A program made the position numbers and the translations under genes. A stretch of 64,000 nucleotides of DNA from Arachnopeziza araneosa. Its lineage: Eukaryota > Ascomycota > Leotiomycetes > Helotiales > Arachnopezizaceae. This document shows, in pieces, positions 51,037-61,785 of the stretch. Below the pieces are notes generated by a model, which made no database searches, was not told the origin of the DNA, and saw nothing but the letters and a program-made list of their open reading frames with translations. Location: the NCBI GenBank assembly GCA_003988855.1, contig QYAI01000050.1, positions 1-64,000 on the forward strand, in the 5' to 3' direction. Positions within the stretch are counted from its first letter, which is position 1; every line of letters begins with the position of its first letter.

Positions 51037-52723
51037 GATTGTTGATTTGATTCTCGTCTAAGTTTAATTGTAAAAGTCGCATGGATACCAAGGTGTTTCT
51101 AGGAATGGGGAAAATGTGGGTTACTTGAGGCTTTACAGACGGTGTTTGGGTTTGATTTAGTGGGGAGGCTACCTTTTGGAGTTGGTTCTCTTCCCGCTGG
51201 ACATTTTGGTTTAGTGGTTTGGGACACTAAATTGTAACTATCGCTACACAGGAGCACATTGCCCTTTAAAGGTGTACTTTCAAAATTTGCCCCTTGGAAG
51301 AGCTAGCTAGCAAGTGTAGATAGACCCTTTCACAATCACATGGCGGATCGACTCTGCCATGTTGGTGTAGAGTAGCCTTCTTAATCGAATTTCAAACAGC
51401 TGTGCCAAATCTCTTTCCTATTCAAATATTGACATCGGCGAGGATGGTATGTTTACAAATTTCCAAGATTATTCTTCCGTTCGAGTTGCCATTATTCGCT
51501 CCAACAGCATATGATATTAATAACTTCAAATACCAACACCAGCCGTTCAGTTCATACCTTGTTAACGTTCCGCTTGAACCTAGTCATTGGTAGTCCTAAA
51601 ATGTGTATCTGAAGCTCGATCCAATGACCACAACCAACGAACCAAACTCCAGCACCTCCACCTATCACTCCGGATTTATATCTATTTTTACCCAAGCCAA
51701 CAACAACCAAAGCTCAGCCAATAGGTACAGTACCTGACGATACTTCTTCTCCCGTGCCGAATGCGGCATCTCCAGCCGTCTGCATAGAAAAGAGCGCTAT
51801 GTAACCACATCTCAACGCGTGATGCTACGCAAGCACAAGTCGAGTAAATAAACCCACAGCCCCAGACCACCCCTAGACTTCGGTACCAAACCCTCCATTA
51901 GCTCGTCAACTACGAAAAAAATCCACCAACGAGTACCTGAAGCGCAACGAAAGCTCGCTCACTTCCACCGCCTCCGTAGCCCAGTTTTCTTCGATATTAC
52001 CACGTTACGCTGCACTACGGCCATCACGCACCGGCCCGGCTTATACCCCACCTCACCTCGCTGTCAATCAATCAACAGATCGATGATACCGTTCCATGCC
52101 GGTGCCCCATCCCCGAGGGAAGAAAATTCTAAATCGTGCCCCTTCACCGCTCGCGCTAGGCCGTGTGCTCTCCACATGCACGTACGTATCCGCGCCACAT
52201 CCGCGCTTGGGACTGGTCTATATATATATCTAGACGTGTCACCCGATCGGATCGGGATGGCGGGTTGCTGCTGTGCGTGCTAGCTGGATGGCCACCCCGT
52301 CTGGGGAGCGGCGGCCTGGGGAGGATGCAATCTATTGTTGATTGTGTTGTTTGGTGCTTGGGTCCGAGGATTTGGTAATGGATTGGATGGCATCTTGGGT
52401 TTTAGAAATAGGTAGGCATCTTGTAGCTATGGGGTATTAGAGAAGTCTTACTATGTGGGTATAAGTGCTAAATCAATTTCATTCTTGGTATGATGACCGA
52501 AGGAGTTTACATTGCTTCATCCTTGATATACTACTAGCAATTTTGTACACATTAAAATCATAGACTTTGCAACTATTTAAGATGAGAAGAACTAAACGGG
52601 GCGATAAATGCTGTATATGATCCAGTCCCCACCGCCAACTCCCATGCATATATCCATGATTAGCAACTACACACATAACTTCGTTCGTTTGTCTCAACGC
52701 AAATCCTCATTAGGGTATCGTCA
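51037..52723. other. Intergenic stretch, no gene seen
   Basis: Shared 3' flanks of two convergent genes. A TA-rich run (tctatatatatatctaga) lies near 52217-52234. Open frames here have no recognised content. Confidence 0.45.
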
Positions 52724-54151
52724 TTACTGCGCCTTCTTTGCCTCTTCCTCCTCATTCCACGGATGCTTGATGGTCAAGCACCAGATATCCAGATAGTCGC
52801 AAATCGTCACGATGACGTCAACCTGGAAGTGCACAGATCAGTATGTTGCCCCCCTACTTTCTTTGGAATAACTCACCACAAAGCTCCCATAAATTCCAAT
52901 TCCCATACCCAACATGCAGAAACAGTAAGCAACTTGATAGCCACCATCACCCAGCGCACTTGGCCATCCAATACCGATATGCTCTTGTAGGAACGGTCCC
53001 AAGGAATCGAAAACTCCATAAGCAATCGGCAGATTCAGAACATTGTAGTATGGAAAATCCAACTTCACAAGATGTGCGGTAATCATTTGTCCGACGCTAT
53101 AAGCATTGACTAGACCGGCGAAGAAGACGAAGGGGACAAGATGATTATGCAAGATTTCGGGGTTGAGATAGAGGTAGGCTGGGATGAGAGTCCATGTTAG
53201 AGCGAAGGGAAGGAGGCCGAGGAGGGCGCCGCGAGATTTGTCACCCCGGGCTCGACGAACTTTGATAACGTTTATCGACCTGAGCTGCGTTAGATTAAGA
53301 ATTGATACCATTGAAAATTAACTAACGATTGGACTGTGTTGAACACAAGCATAACACCTCCTTGAACCATGTACCACTCATTGAATGGTAGGTTATAGAT
53401 ATATGATGGGATAAAAACGTATTCCGGGATTCCGACGGTGCGAAACATGGATTGCTGCCAAAAGCTTGCTCCTCCTTTAATCGCAGTAAATGCATAAACA
53501 AGCGTCAAGATGACAATTCCTTCCACGGGTCCCGAGACCAAACCGAGTGTGAGGGTTTTTGTGTGGTATTCGTCCCAGGTTTGCACGTAGAAAGTTAGGA
53601 GTGCTGGAACTTATTAGCAGATGTTTGAATGGTGGGAAGTATCTGCGGACATGCGAAGAGAGTCATGACAGTCTTCCAACCCATTCCCAAGTTCTGCGAA
53701 GCAGCAAAAATCAAAACTTCGAGGGAGGTATTCAGCGCATCAACTCCATGATCGAATAACTCTCCCAGCGGTCCGCTCTGGTGTGTACGGCGTCTGCCAA
53801 TCATCAGTAATATTTCCCAGACTTGTGAACATATTCCACTTACGCCTGCGTCCCATCCACCGCGTCAAAAGTCTGATACAAAAACAGCCCAGCAGCCCAA
53901 GTAGCATACACCCAGGGCGGACAGTCCTGATCCAGCGTAGGATTATACCACAGAAGTGTCAGAACATTCACGATCACGAAGCTGAATCCAGACAGCGTGA
54001 TCAGATTCGGGGCCATGGACATGGGAAAACATTTTATAACAAAGTTGGTGTAGAACGGTTTTAACACGTAGCGCGACAATAAGGAGTGATCAACGCCCGA
54101 ATATTTGTATTGCTTGAGGTTGGGGAGCTTTTCCTGGCGTACGTAAACCAT
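52724..54151 (-). CDS. CDP-alcohol phosphotransferase (choline/ethanolamine phosphotransferase, CPT1/EPT1 type)
   Basis: Five exons (54151-53844, 53793-53651, 53603-53327, 53279-52877, 52822-52724) give 409 residues in frame; introns are 47-54 nt. The start VYVRQEKLPNLKQYKYSGVD HSLLSRYVLKPF is the family N-terminus. The catalytic motif DGX2ARX8GX3DX3D is complete across the first splice: DAVDGTQA then RRTHQSGPLGELFDHGVDAL. Several transmembrane helices follow and the protein ends KHPWNEEEEAKKAQ. It catalyses the last Kennedy-pathway step, transferring phosphocholine or phosphoethanolamine from its CDP form to diacylglycerol in ER/Golgi membranes. Which head group is preferred cannot be told. 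Intron 2 has a weak GTCCGC donor but restores the frame and conserved sequence. Confidence 0.93.
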
Positions 54152-55692
54152 CTTCGCGGTTGAGAAGCAAAGGAGATGGAAATATGGTGTTGTGCTGTCG
54201 AAACTGCGATGGTCCCTGAGTGGGATTTTTCTGGTGGTCGCGAAGTTGTGTTGTCACATTCTTGGAAGCGGAAGACGCGACGCCAAGAACAGACGTCATT
54301 TCAGCCGAAATGAATCCAATGAAAAGGAGAAAACAACACAACAATATCCTGCGATAACAAGTATCGGTTCAGTATACTACTTGACATCTCATGGTCCTCG
54401 ACGAGTCGAGACAATCAAAACATTTTGTTGCACGTCGCGGCGGCCGTCGATGTTGGGCTCATCGGGCTCTCCGGCACCCTTGATTCCTCGAGATTGGTAG
54501 CATTCACTTGTCGGCCGCTCTTTCCAGCCCTCTGACTGTGAGTTTGGATGTCTAAGACATCGCTAAATTAATTCTGCATTGCGGATTTAAATCTCAGCTG
54601 CAGTGTGCCCTTTCCTGAGTGGTTCTCGCCCAATGTATCGATACTTCAATGTACACCTTGAAATTTCCAATTGCGATTACATACATGATCTCGATTTCAT
54701 AATTCATTATGTGGTACATTCCAACCAGTCATAGCTTTCAAGTAGTTGTCCAACCTGGTACCAGTATCTAAGCGAGAAAGAAAGGGGGGTCTCGCTTCAC
54801 ACTATACACATTCTCTGATAGAGAGGTAAGAATGATGCCCATAGGCCCTTGCCTACTCGAGCTCGAGTATATAGGAACATCTCTGATTCTCTGCCAGACT
54901 ATACGTCCTGACAGCAACCAAAAAGCTGGATGTTCTCCCCACATGATAGAGTGCCGAAATGCCCATAAGTCATCCTTTTCAGGATTTTACGACCTCTCAT
55001 GGATTCCAGAGACCTATTTTTGATCGTGATAATATTCGTGGGAGGAGAGGATTTGAATTTTGAAAATAAAAGCTGGAAAGCGACGAATTACCCGAGGTGG
55101 CAAACAAGGTAAAATTTTGAGTCAGCAAAATACGCAGTCAACAAACACGAGTCCAGATATTCGTCGAAGGGCGTACCTTTTGCTATCTTTGAGAAAAAAA
55201 TGTGACTATACGTCGTACTTCGTACCGCGCGAGATATTACAAATCTGCCCTCGAAGCCGCGCCCTTCAATTCATGACACCATCACTTCCGTCCTCGTGTA
55301 TTATTATTTCCGGCAAAACATTGCCGTCTGAAATGCCACTAACACCAATCACAAGATCTGCTAAACCATCTCCGACAAGCTCCATGGCCGAAACTGGTGT
55401 AACTATCCGCACGATGACTGGTGGCGTTTTCTATGACGGGTTCGTTCAAGGGCGTGGTCGGTGTTAAAAAGTAACCTCCGGATCTGTGGCTGTTTATTTT
55501 TTCTGAAACCCCGCCATCATCTTCTTTTCATACCTCTTGATTGCGACCGACTTACCGATTAATGCCTCTTAAGTCGTTCAATCGAAGTGACTTGCATCGC
55601 TTCGAGTGAAGAGAGAAGAACATATCATTCCTGTTAGGTTTTGCTGGTCTTCATCCTTGTTGATCGCGAGACCGAGCAATCGATTACTCAAC
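54152..55692. other. Intergenic stretch between divergent genes
   Basis: Divergent promoter region of the phosphotransferase and the MFS gene. No supported gene; the open frame at 55060-55467 has no recognised content. Confidence 0.45.
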
Positions 55693-57431
55693 ATGGAGCG
55701 CATCGAGCGTTTTCTCTCGCGGCCAACAGCCAAACCCTATCGTTCCAAACAATTCGAAGCTTCAGAAACGCCGTATCTTAATAGCTCAGGGCAGCTCGAC
55801 TTCTCGCCGAATGATATCGAGAACCCAAAAAACTGGTCTGCTCGGCGTCGGTGGTATATTACCGTGGTTACGGTGACACTAGTGGTAAACGCCACCTTTG
55901 CGTCTTCTTCTCCCTCTGGCTCCATTAAAGGTATCGCTTCGCAATTCAGCGTCAGCGTCGAAGCGGCCGGGCTAGTCATTACTCTTTTTCTCCTGGGTTA
56001 CTGTTTTGGACCCCTGTTCTGGGCGCCGCTGAGCGAGTTCTATGGCCGAAGATGGATCTTCTACATCTCGTTTTCGCTGTATCTGATCTTCAACTTCATG
56101 TGCGCTTTTGCGAATAATTTCGCTACCTTGTTGATTGGACGGTTCCTGACTGGCACATGTGCCAGTGCGCCACTGAGCAATGCTGGTGGTGTTTTGGCTG
56201 ATATCTGGGGACCTATCGAGCGGGGCAATGCCTTTGCATTGTTTTCTATGATGACATTTGTTGGACCGGCTCTTGGGCCGGTTATTTCTGGCTTCTTGGA
56301 ATTAACAGAGAATTGGAGGTGGAATTTTTATGTTCTGCTCTGGTTTGCAGGAATTACGGAGCTGCTGATGTTTACGATCCCGGAGACGTTGCCTACAATT
56401 GTGCTTCTGAACAAAGCGAGACGAGTGAGAAGGTTGAAGATCCCGGGTTATGAAAATGTTAAAGCACCAGTGGAAAGTACAGACCGTTCTTTGGTTGGCA
56501 TTTTCAAGGTTGCTTTGACAAGACCTTGGAAGTTGCTAGTAGATCCTATTTCTTTCTTCGTGGCCATCTATCTTTCGGTCGTATACGTGCTCTTATACAT
56601 GCTCTTCACTATCTATCCGATCGTGTTCCAACAGAAGAGAGGTTGGAATTCCGGAGTTGGTGAGCTGCCTTTAGTTGGGTCTGTCGTTGGTGCTCTGATA
56701 GGTGGAGCTCTCATTTTTGTCGTTTCTGCGAGAGATAAGAAGAAGATGCTTGCAGGGTATAAAGCGAGACCCGAAGACCGATTGCCGGTAGCTATGATCG
56801 GTGGAGTATTGTTTCCAGTGACTATGTTCTGTAAGTTTTGTACAATTGTGGCAGGATTTTGCTAATAGTAGCAGGGTTTGCGTGGACAGCAGAGTACGAT
56901 AGTATTCATTGGGCTGTTCCAACGCTTGCTGGTGTATTTTTATCAACATCTATATTGCTGATTTTTGTCTCTTATCTGAATTATATTACCGACACCTATC
57001 TCCTGTACGCTGCATCCGCTCTCGCAGCCAATACCGTGGCTCGTTCTGCCTGTGGCGCTGCGGCCCCATTGTTTACCCAGTACATGTTTGACGCACTTGG
57101 AGTCGGTGGAGGAGGAAGCTTAATCGGTGGCGTTGCTATCTTACTGGCACCAATACCGTTCGTCTTCTATAAGTACGGCGAGCCTATTCGAAGAAGATCG
57201 AAGTTTGCTCCAACGCCAGACAACGATGAGATCGTAGCGCAAGAGGTATCAAATGAGCAAGATAGCAGAAGAAGTACAGATTTGAGTTCTGATTCTAATT
57301 CATCTACTGTTGAAGAGGAAGGAATGGATCGAGTTGTGACGCTGAACGATTCACGAAAGGTGGACGTTGGGCAGCTCGATGAGGAAAATAGAGGGGAGAC
57401 GGAGAAGGATCTGGAGAAAGGAGAACTGTAG
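55693..57431 (+). CDS. MFS transporter, DHA1/polyamine-type
   Basis: Exons 55693-56830 and 56875-57431, with a 44-nt intron (GTAAGT to AG at 56873-56874), give 564 residues. Family features: DFSPNDIENPKNWSARRRWY before TM1, FSVSVEAAGLVITLFLLGYC, GPLFWAPLSEFYGRRWIFYI (motif A), LLIGRFLTGTCASAPLSNAG and FVGPALGPVISGFLELTENW RWNFYVLLWFAGI (motif C region). After TM10 comes YNLY-like NYITDTYLLYAASALAANTV. The C-terminal tail is long, acidic and Ser-rich. These are 12-TM plasma-membrane exporters of drugs, polyamines or other cations; the substrate is unknown. The start MERIERFLSRPTAKPYRSKQ is typical. Confidence 0.9.
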
Positions 57432-58036
57432 CAGGACAGAAAGCTACGTGTGGCAAAAGTAAGGGATAGATTTGCTTCTAAATATTTGCATAGCGAAGAT
57501 GGAGTTTGAGGTTGAGTTCTATTTTTGTGTCGCTAGCTCGTCTCTATGTAGAACTTATTGCGACTTTGGTACCCATTCACGTAGAAATCTTGCATGAGTA
57601 ACAGCGTTAAGCTTTAACTAATAGAGTGAAATGGTTGCTTATTGTTTTGAGCTCGGCCAACACGCAGAGACAAAGCTCAAAATGATTGTAAATGTTGATA
57701 TCGCTTAGATAAGGTTTTAGAGAGGATATCGCCGTGACGACTTGAACTAAGCTTCCAAGTAATGTATTCTCATAGTAGACTTTGAAATTCTCGCGTCCTG
57801 TATTCTTTTGCACGCTCTCAGTCCATCAACGGCATTTCTCCCCTTTTATCGGTCTCTTTGATTTTCCGCTCCGCCAGTGTTCCCGGGCTTAGTATTTTCC
57901 GCTCCGCTCGCTTCGCTGACCCACCGAAATGGATGGGCAACGTTGCGACAACTCCTGGGCAATTCATTCGACTTTGCACCGTCGCTGTCTTTATGAATTC
58001 GAGGAATCCGATACGGATGAAAAAGACAATTTCGCC
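57432..58036. promoter_or_regulatory. 5' region of the coatomer gamma gene with a 14-bp direct repeat
   Basis: attttccgctccgc occurs at 57861-57874 and again at 57894-57907, 33 bp apart, about 130-175 bp before the coatomer gamma start codon. The remaining sequence has no gene. The repeated element could be a promoter site; no factor is known to me. Confidence 0.35.
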
Positions 58037-60967
58037 ATGAGTTACAGCAAGAAAGATGAAGATGGCGACAGCGCGCTCATGAAGGTCGATAGGACATCTG
58101 TCTTCCAGGAAGGTCGGTGAAATATCCCCCCTCCATAGCTCAACTAATGGCTGGCAGCACGAGAATTCAACTCCTCCCCCATACAACCGCGAAGATGCCG
58201 CGTCCTACTCACAAAGATCGCCCTACTACTCTATACTGGAGAGAAGTTCCCCACCAACGAAGCCACAACCCTCTTCTTCGGTATCTCGAAGCTCTTCCAG
58301 AACAAAGATGCTAGCTTACGGCAGATGGTGCATCTCATTATCAAGGAGCTGGCAAATTCCGCAGAGGATATTATAATGGTCACTAGTACGATTATGAAGG
58401 ATACTGGTGGTGGAACGGATGCCATCTACAGACCCAATGCGATTAGAGCGCTATGCCGGATCATTGACGTGAGTGAATAAGAGGATCGAGTGGGATGGAA
58501 CTGATGATTTTAGGCGTCAACTGTTCAAAGTATTGAACGTGTCATGAAAACCGCAATCGTTGACAAGAACCCCTCCGTGTCTTCCGCAGCCCTCGTTTCC
58601 TCATACCACCTTCTCCCAATAGCTCGCGATGTCGTCCGACGATGGCAGAGCGAAACACAAGAGGCTGCATCGTCAACAAAATCTTCAGGCGGATTCTCAT
58701 TGGGATTTTCCTCTGGTAGCCAAGTCCCCGTGAACAACTCTACCATGACACAATACCATGCGATTGGCCTACTCTACCAGATGAGAATGCACGATCGGAT
58801 GGCTCTGGTTAAGATGGTCCAGCAATTTGGAACTGCAGGCGCAGTCAAGAGCCCTGCTGCCACGGTCATGCTTGTTCGACTAGCAGCACAATTGGCAGAA
58901 GAGGATCCTCAACTTCGAAAGCCTATGATACAACTTTTGGACGGCTGGCTTAGGCATAAGAGCGAAATGGTCAACTTTGAGGCGGCAAAAGCAATCTGCG
59001 ACATGCGAGATGTTACAGATGCTGAGGTTACCCAAGCTATTCATGTTCTTCAGTTGTTCCTCACTTCCCCAAGAGCAGTCACCAAATTCGCCGCAATCCG
59101 TATCCTCCACAATTTCGCCTCTTTTAAACCACAAGCTGTGCATCCTGCCAATCCCGATATCGAACTTCTCATTTCCAATACCAATCGCTCCATTGCAACG
59201 TTTGCTATCACCACACTTCTCAAGACTGGAAACGAAGCCAGTGTTGATCGTCTGATGAAACAGATCTCTGGCTTTATGGCTGATATCACGGACGAGTTTA
59301 AGATTACTATTGTAGAGGCAATTCGCACCCTCTGTATTAAGTTCCCCAGCAAGCAAGCCGGCATGCTTGCTTTCCTGAGTGGCATTCTCCGTGACGAGGG
59401 TGGCTACGAATTTAAGCGTGCTGTCGTAGAGAGCATGTTTGATTTGATCAAATTTGTTCCAGATTCAAAAGAGGATGCCTTGGCCCACTTGTGTGAATTT
59501 ATTGAAGATTGCGAGTTTACAAAATTGGCTGTGCGGATTCTTCATCTGCTTGGGACAGAAGGTCCCAAAACCTCTCAACCGACTAAGTATATTCGTTACA
59601 TCTACAACCGAGTTGTGCTGGAGAACGCTATTGTCAGAGCAGCTGCTGTTACAGCGCTAGCGAAATTTGGTGTGGGGCAAAAGGACAGCGAGATCAAGAA
59701 CAGTATCCATGTCCTCCTTACCCGTTGTTTGGACGATGTGGATGATGAAGTCCGTGATCGTGCCGCTCTGAATCTTCGATTAATGACTGAGCCGGATGAG
59801 ATGGCTGATAGATTTGTAAAGAATGGTAAGTATTCTCAATCTTCGACTGCATGTCTAACCTAGTTGCAGAGGATACGTGGAACCTTGCTGCTTTCGAACA
59901 TCAACTTGTTATGTATGTTACATCGGAGGACAAATCAACTTTCGATACACCTTTCGATATTTCATCAGTTCCAATTGTCACCAGAGAGCAAGCCGATGCA
60001 GAAGATAGATCCAAGAAACTTACCACGGCCACCCCAACACTCAAGGCACCAAAGACTGGCCCGGCAAAGGCCGCTTCGGGTACACAGACAGCTGCAACGG
60101 CATCTGCAGCAGCTCAAAAATACCAAGCAGAGTTATTAGCTATTCCCGAGATGAAACCATATGGCATTGTATTGAAGTCATCGCCAGTGGTTGAATTGAC
60201 CGAATCTGAAACAGAGTATGTGGTTAGCGTGGTCAAGCACATCTTCAAAGAGCACATTGTTCTGCAGTACGAGGTAAAGAACACTTTACCAGATACTGTT
60301 CTTGAGGATGTTTCAGTTGTTGCTACTCCATCGGATGACGAGGAGTTGGAAGAAGATTTCATCATCCCAGCAGCCAAACTTGCCACTGATCAACCTGGCA
60401 CGATATATGTTTCTTTCAAGAAAGTCGGCGGCGAGGGATCTTTCCCAGCCAGCAGTTTCACCAACGTTCTGAAGTTCACTACTAAGGAAATTGACCCTAC
60501 AACTGGTGAGCCTGAAGAGAGCGGCTATGATGATGAGTATGAGGTCGAAGGTCTTGAGCTCACTGGAAGCGATTATGTTGTTCCAGCATTTGCTGGTAAC
60601 TTCAATCACATCTGGGAACAAGTCGGTGCTTCTGGTGAAGAAGCAGAAGAGACATTACAACTTAGTGGTGTTAAGAGTATTGCTGGTAAGCTCTTCATAA
60701 TATCTATGCATTATCATCAAACTAACTCATTTAGATGCAACCGAACAACTCGCTAAAACTCTCTCACTCCAGCCGCTCGAAGGCACCGACGTCCCCATCA
60801 ACACCACGACCCACACACTCAAGTTATTCGGCAAGACGGTTACAGGTGGTCGCGTCGTAGCCAACGTCCGCATGGCATACTCAACAAAGTCTGGAGTTAC
60901 GAGTAAAATCGTCGTTAGAAGCGAAGAGGAAGGAATTGCGGCTCTGGTTATTGCAAGTGTTGCTTAA
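58037..60967 (+). CDS. sec21: Coatomer subunit gamma
   Basis: Five exons (58037-58112, 58158-58468, 58514-59825, 59870-60685, 60735-60967) give 915 residues, the normal length. Introns are 44-49 nt. The N-terminal HEAT-like solenoid starts MSYSKKDEDGDSALMKVDRT and has RRCRVLLTKIALLLYTGEKF, FGISKLFQNKDASLRQMVHL, and IYRPNAIRALCRIID joined to ASTVQSIERVMKTAIVDKNP. A Thr/Ala/Lys-rich linker follows, then the C-terminal appendage domain (LAIPEMKPYGIVLKSSPVVE through FNHIWEQVGASGEEAEETLQ), ending with a conserved final exon. Coatomer coats COPI vesicles for retrograde Golgi-to-ER transport; gamma links to delta/zeta and to ArfGAP. Intact and essential in yeast. Confidence 0.96.
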
Positions 60968-61785
60968 GAGGGTGGCTTTGACTTGACTGAACTGACTGGT
61001 GGGTTGACTTGGAGTTGATGAGCATTTGGTGGTGCATGTGTTTGTGTTAGATAGCAATGACAGGTCCCCAAAAGCCGGACGAGAGAATGAGATCAACGAG
61101 AAAAAGTAGCTACCTGCTTGGCTCGGAGAGGCGAGATAATCCACTCGATTCGATTTGGAGTTTGATGGATGAATGGATGGATTAGAAAATGAAATGAAAG
61201 ATGATATTCATGAAAACTTGCTATGACGTGACCCTAATGTGTATCATCCTGGTAAGTAACCAGAAGTCGAAGACTCATTCACATTACAGCAAATCGAGTT
61301 TGATATGAACTTCAACACAGAAAGGAATGGTATTCCATTAATTCTCGAACTTAGGAGGGAAAATTAGGTCCCTCATCCTACTCCCCCATACATCCCTAAC
61401 TAGAATATCTATGATACATTACCAATCCTTCTTTTCCACCTCCAGCGACGGACTCATTGCATTCATATGTAATCCACCCCATCCATCGATCCCATCCACC
61501 GAGCACATTCATCCATGAAACGATCCAATCAGACTCTTAAATACTGGTAAAAGGTTTCCCGTCACCCAAACCCAACAAAAGAAAAGTCGACGACAAAGGA
61601 AAGAAGAAAGCAAAAACACCAAGAAGCCTTGCTTGCGGGCTGATTCTTGCTCCATTGAAATAGAGAGCCGTACCGATCCAATAAGAATCGAGTCAAATCA
61701 CCATAACGCCATGCATCATCGCATCAGAAGAAACATACAAGAAATCAGTAGCTTGCCCGCTGAGGAATGAGAAAGGCCAGCCCGC
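60968..61785. other. Intergenic stretch between convergent genes
   Basis: Shared 3' flanks of coatomer gamma and the coiled-coil gene. No gene seen. Confidence 0.5.
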
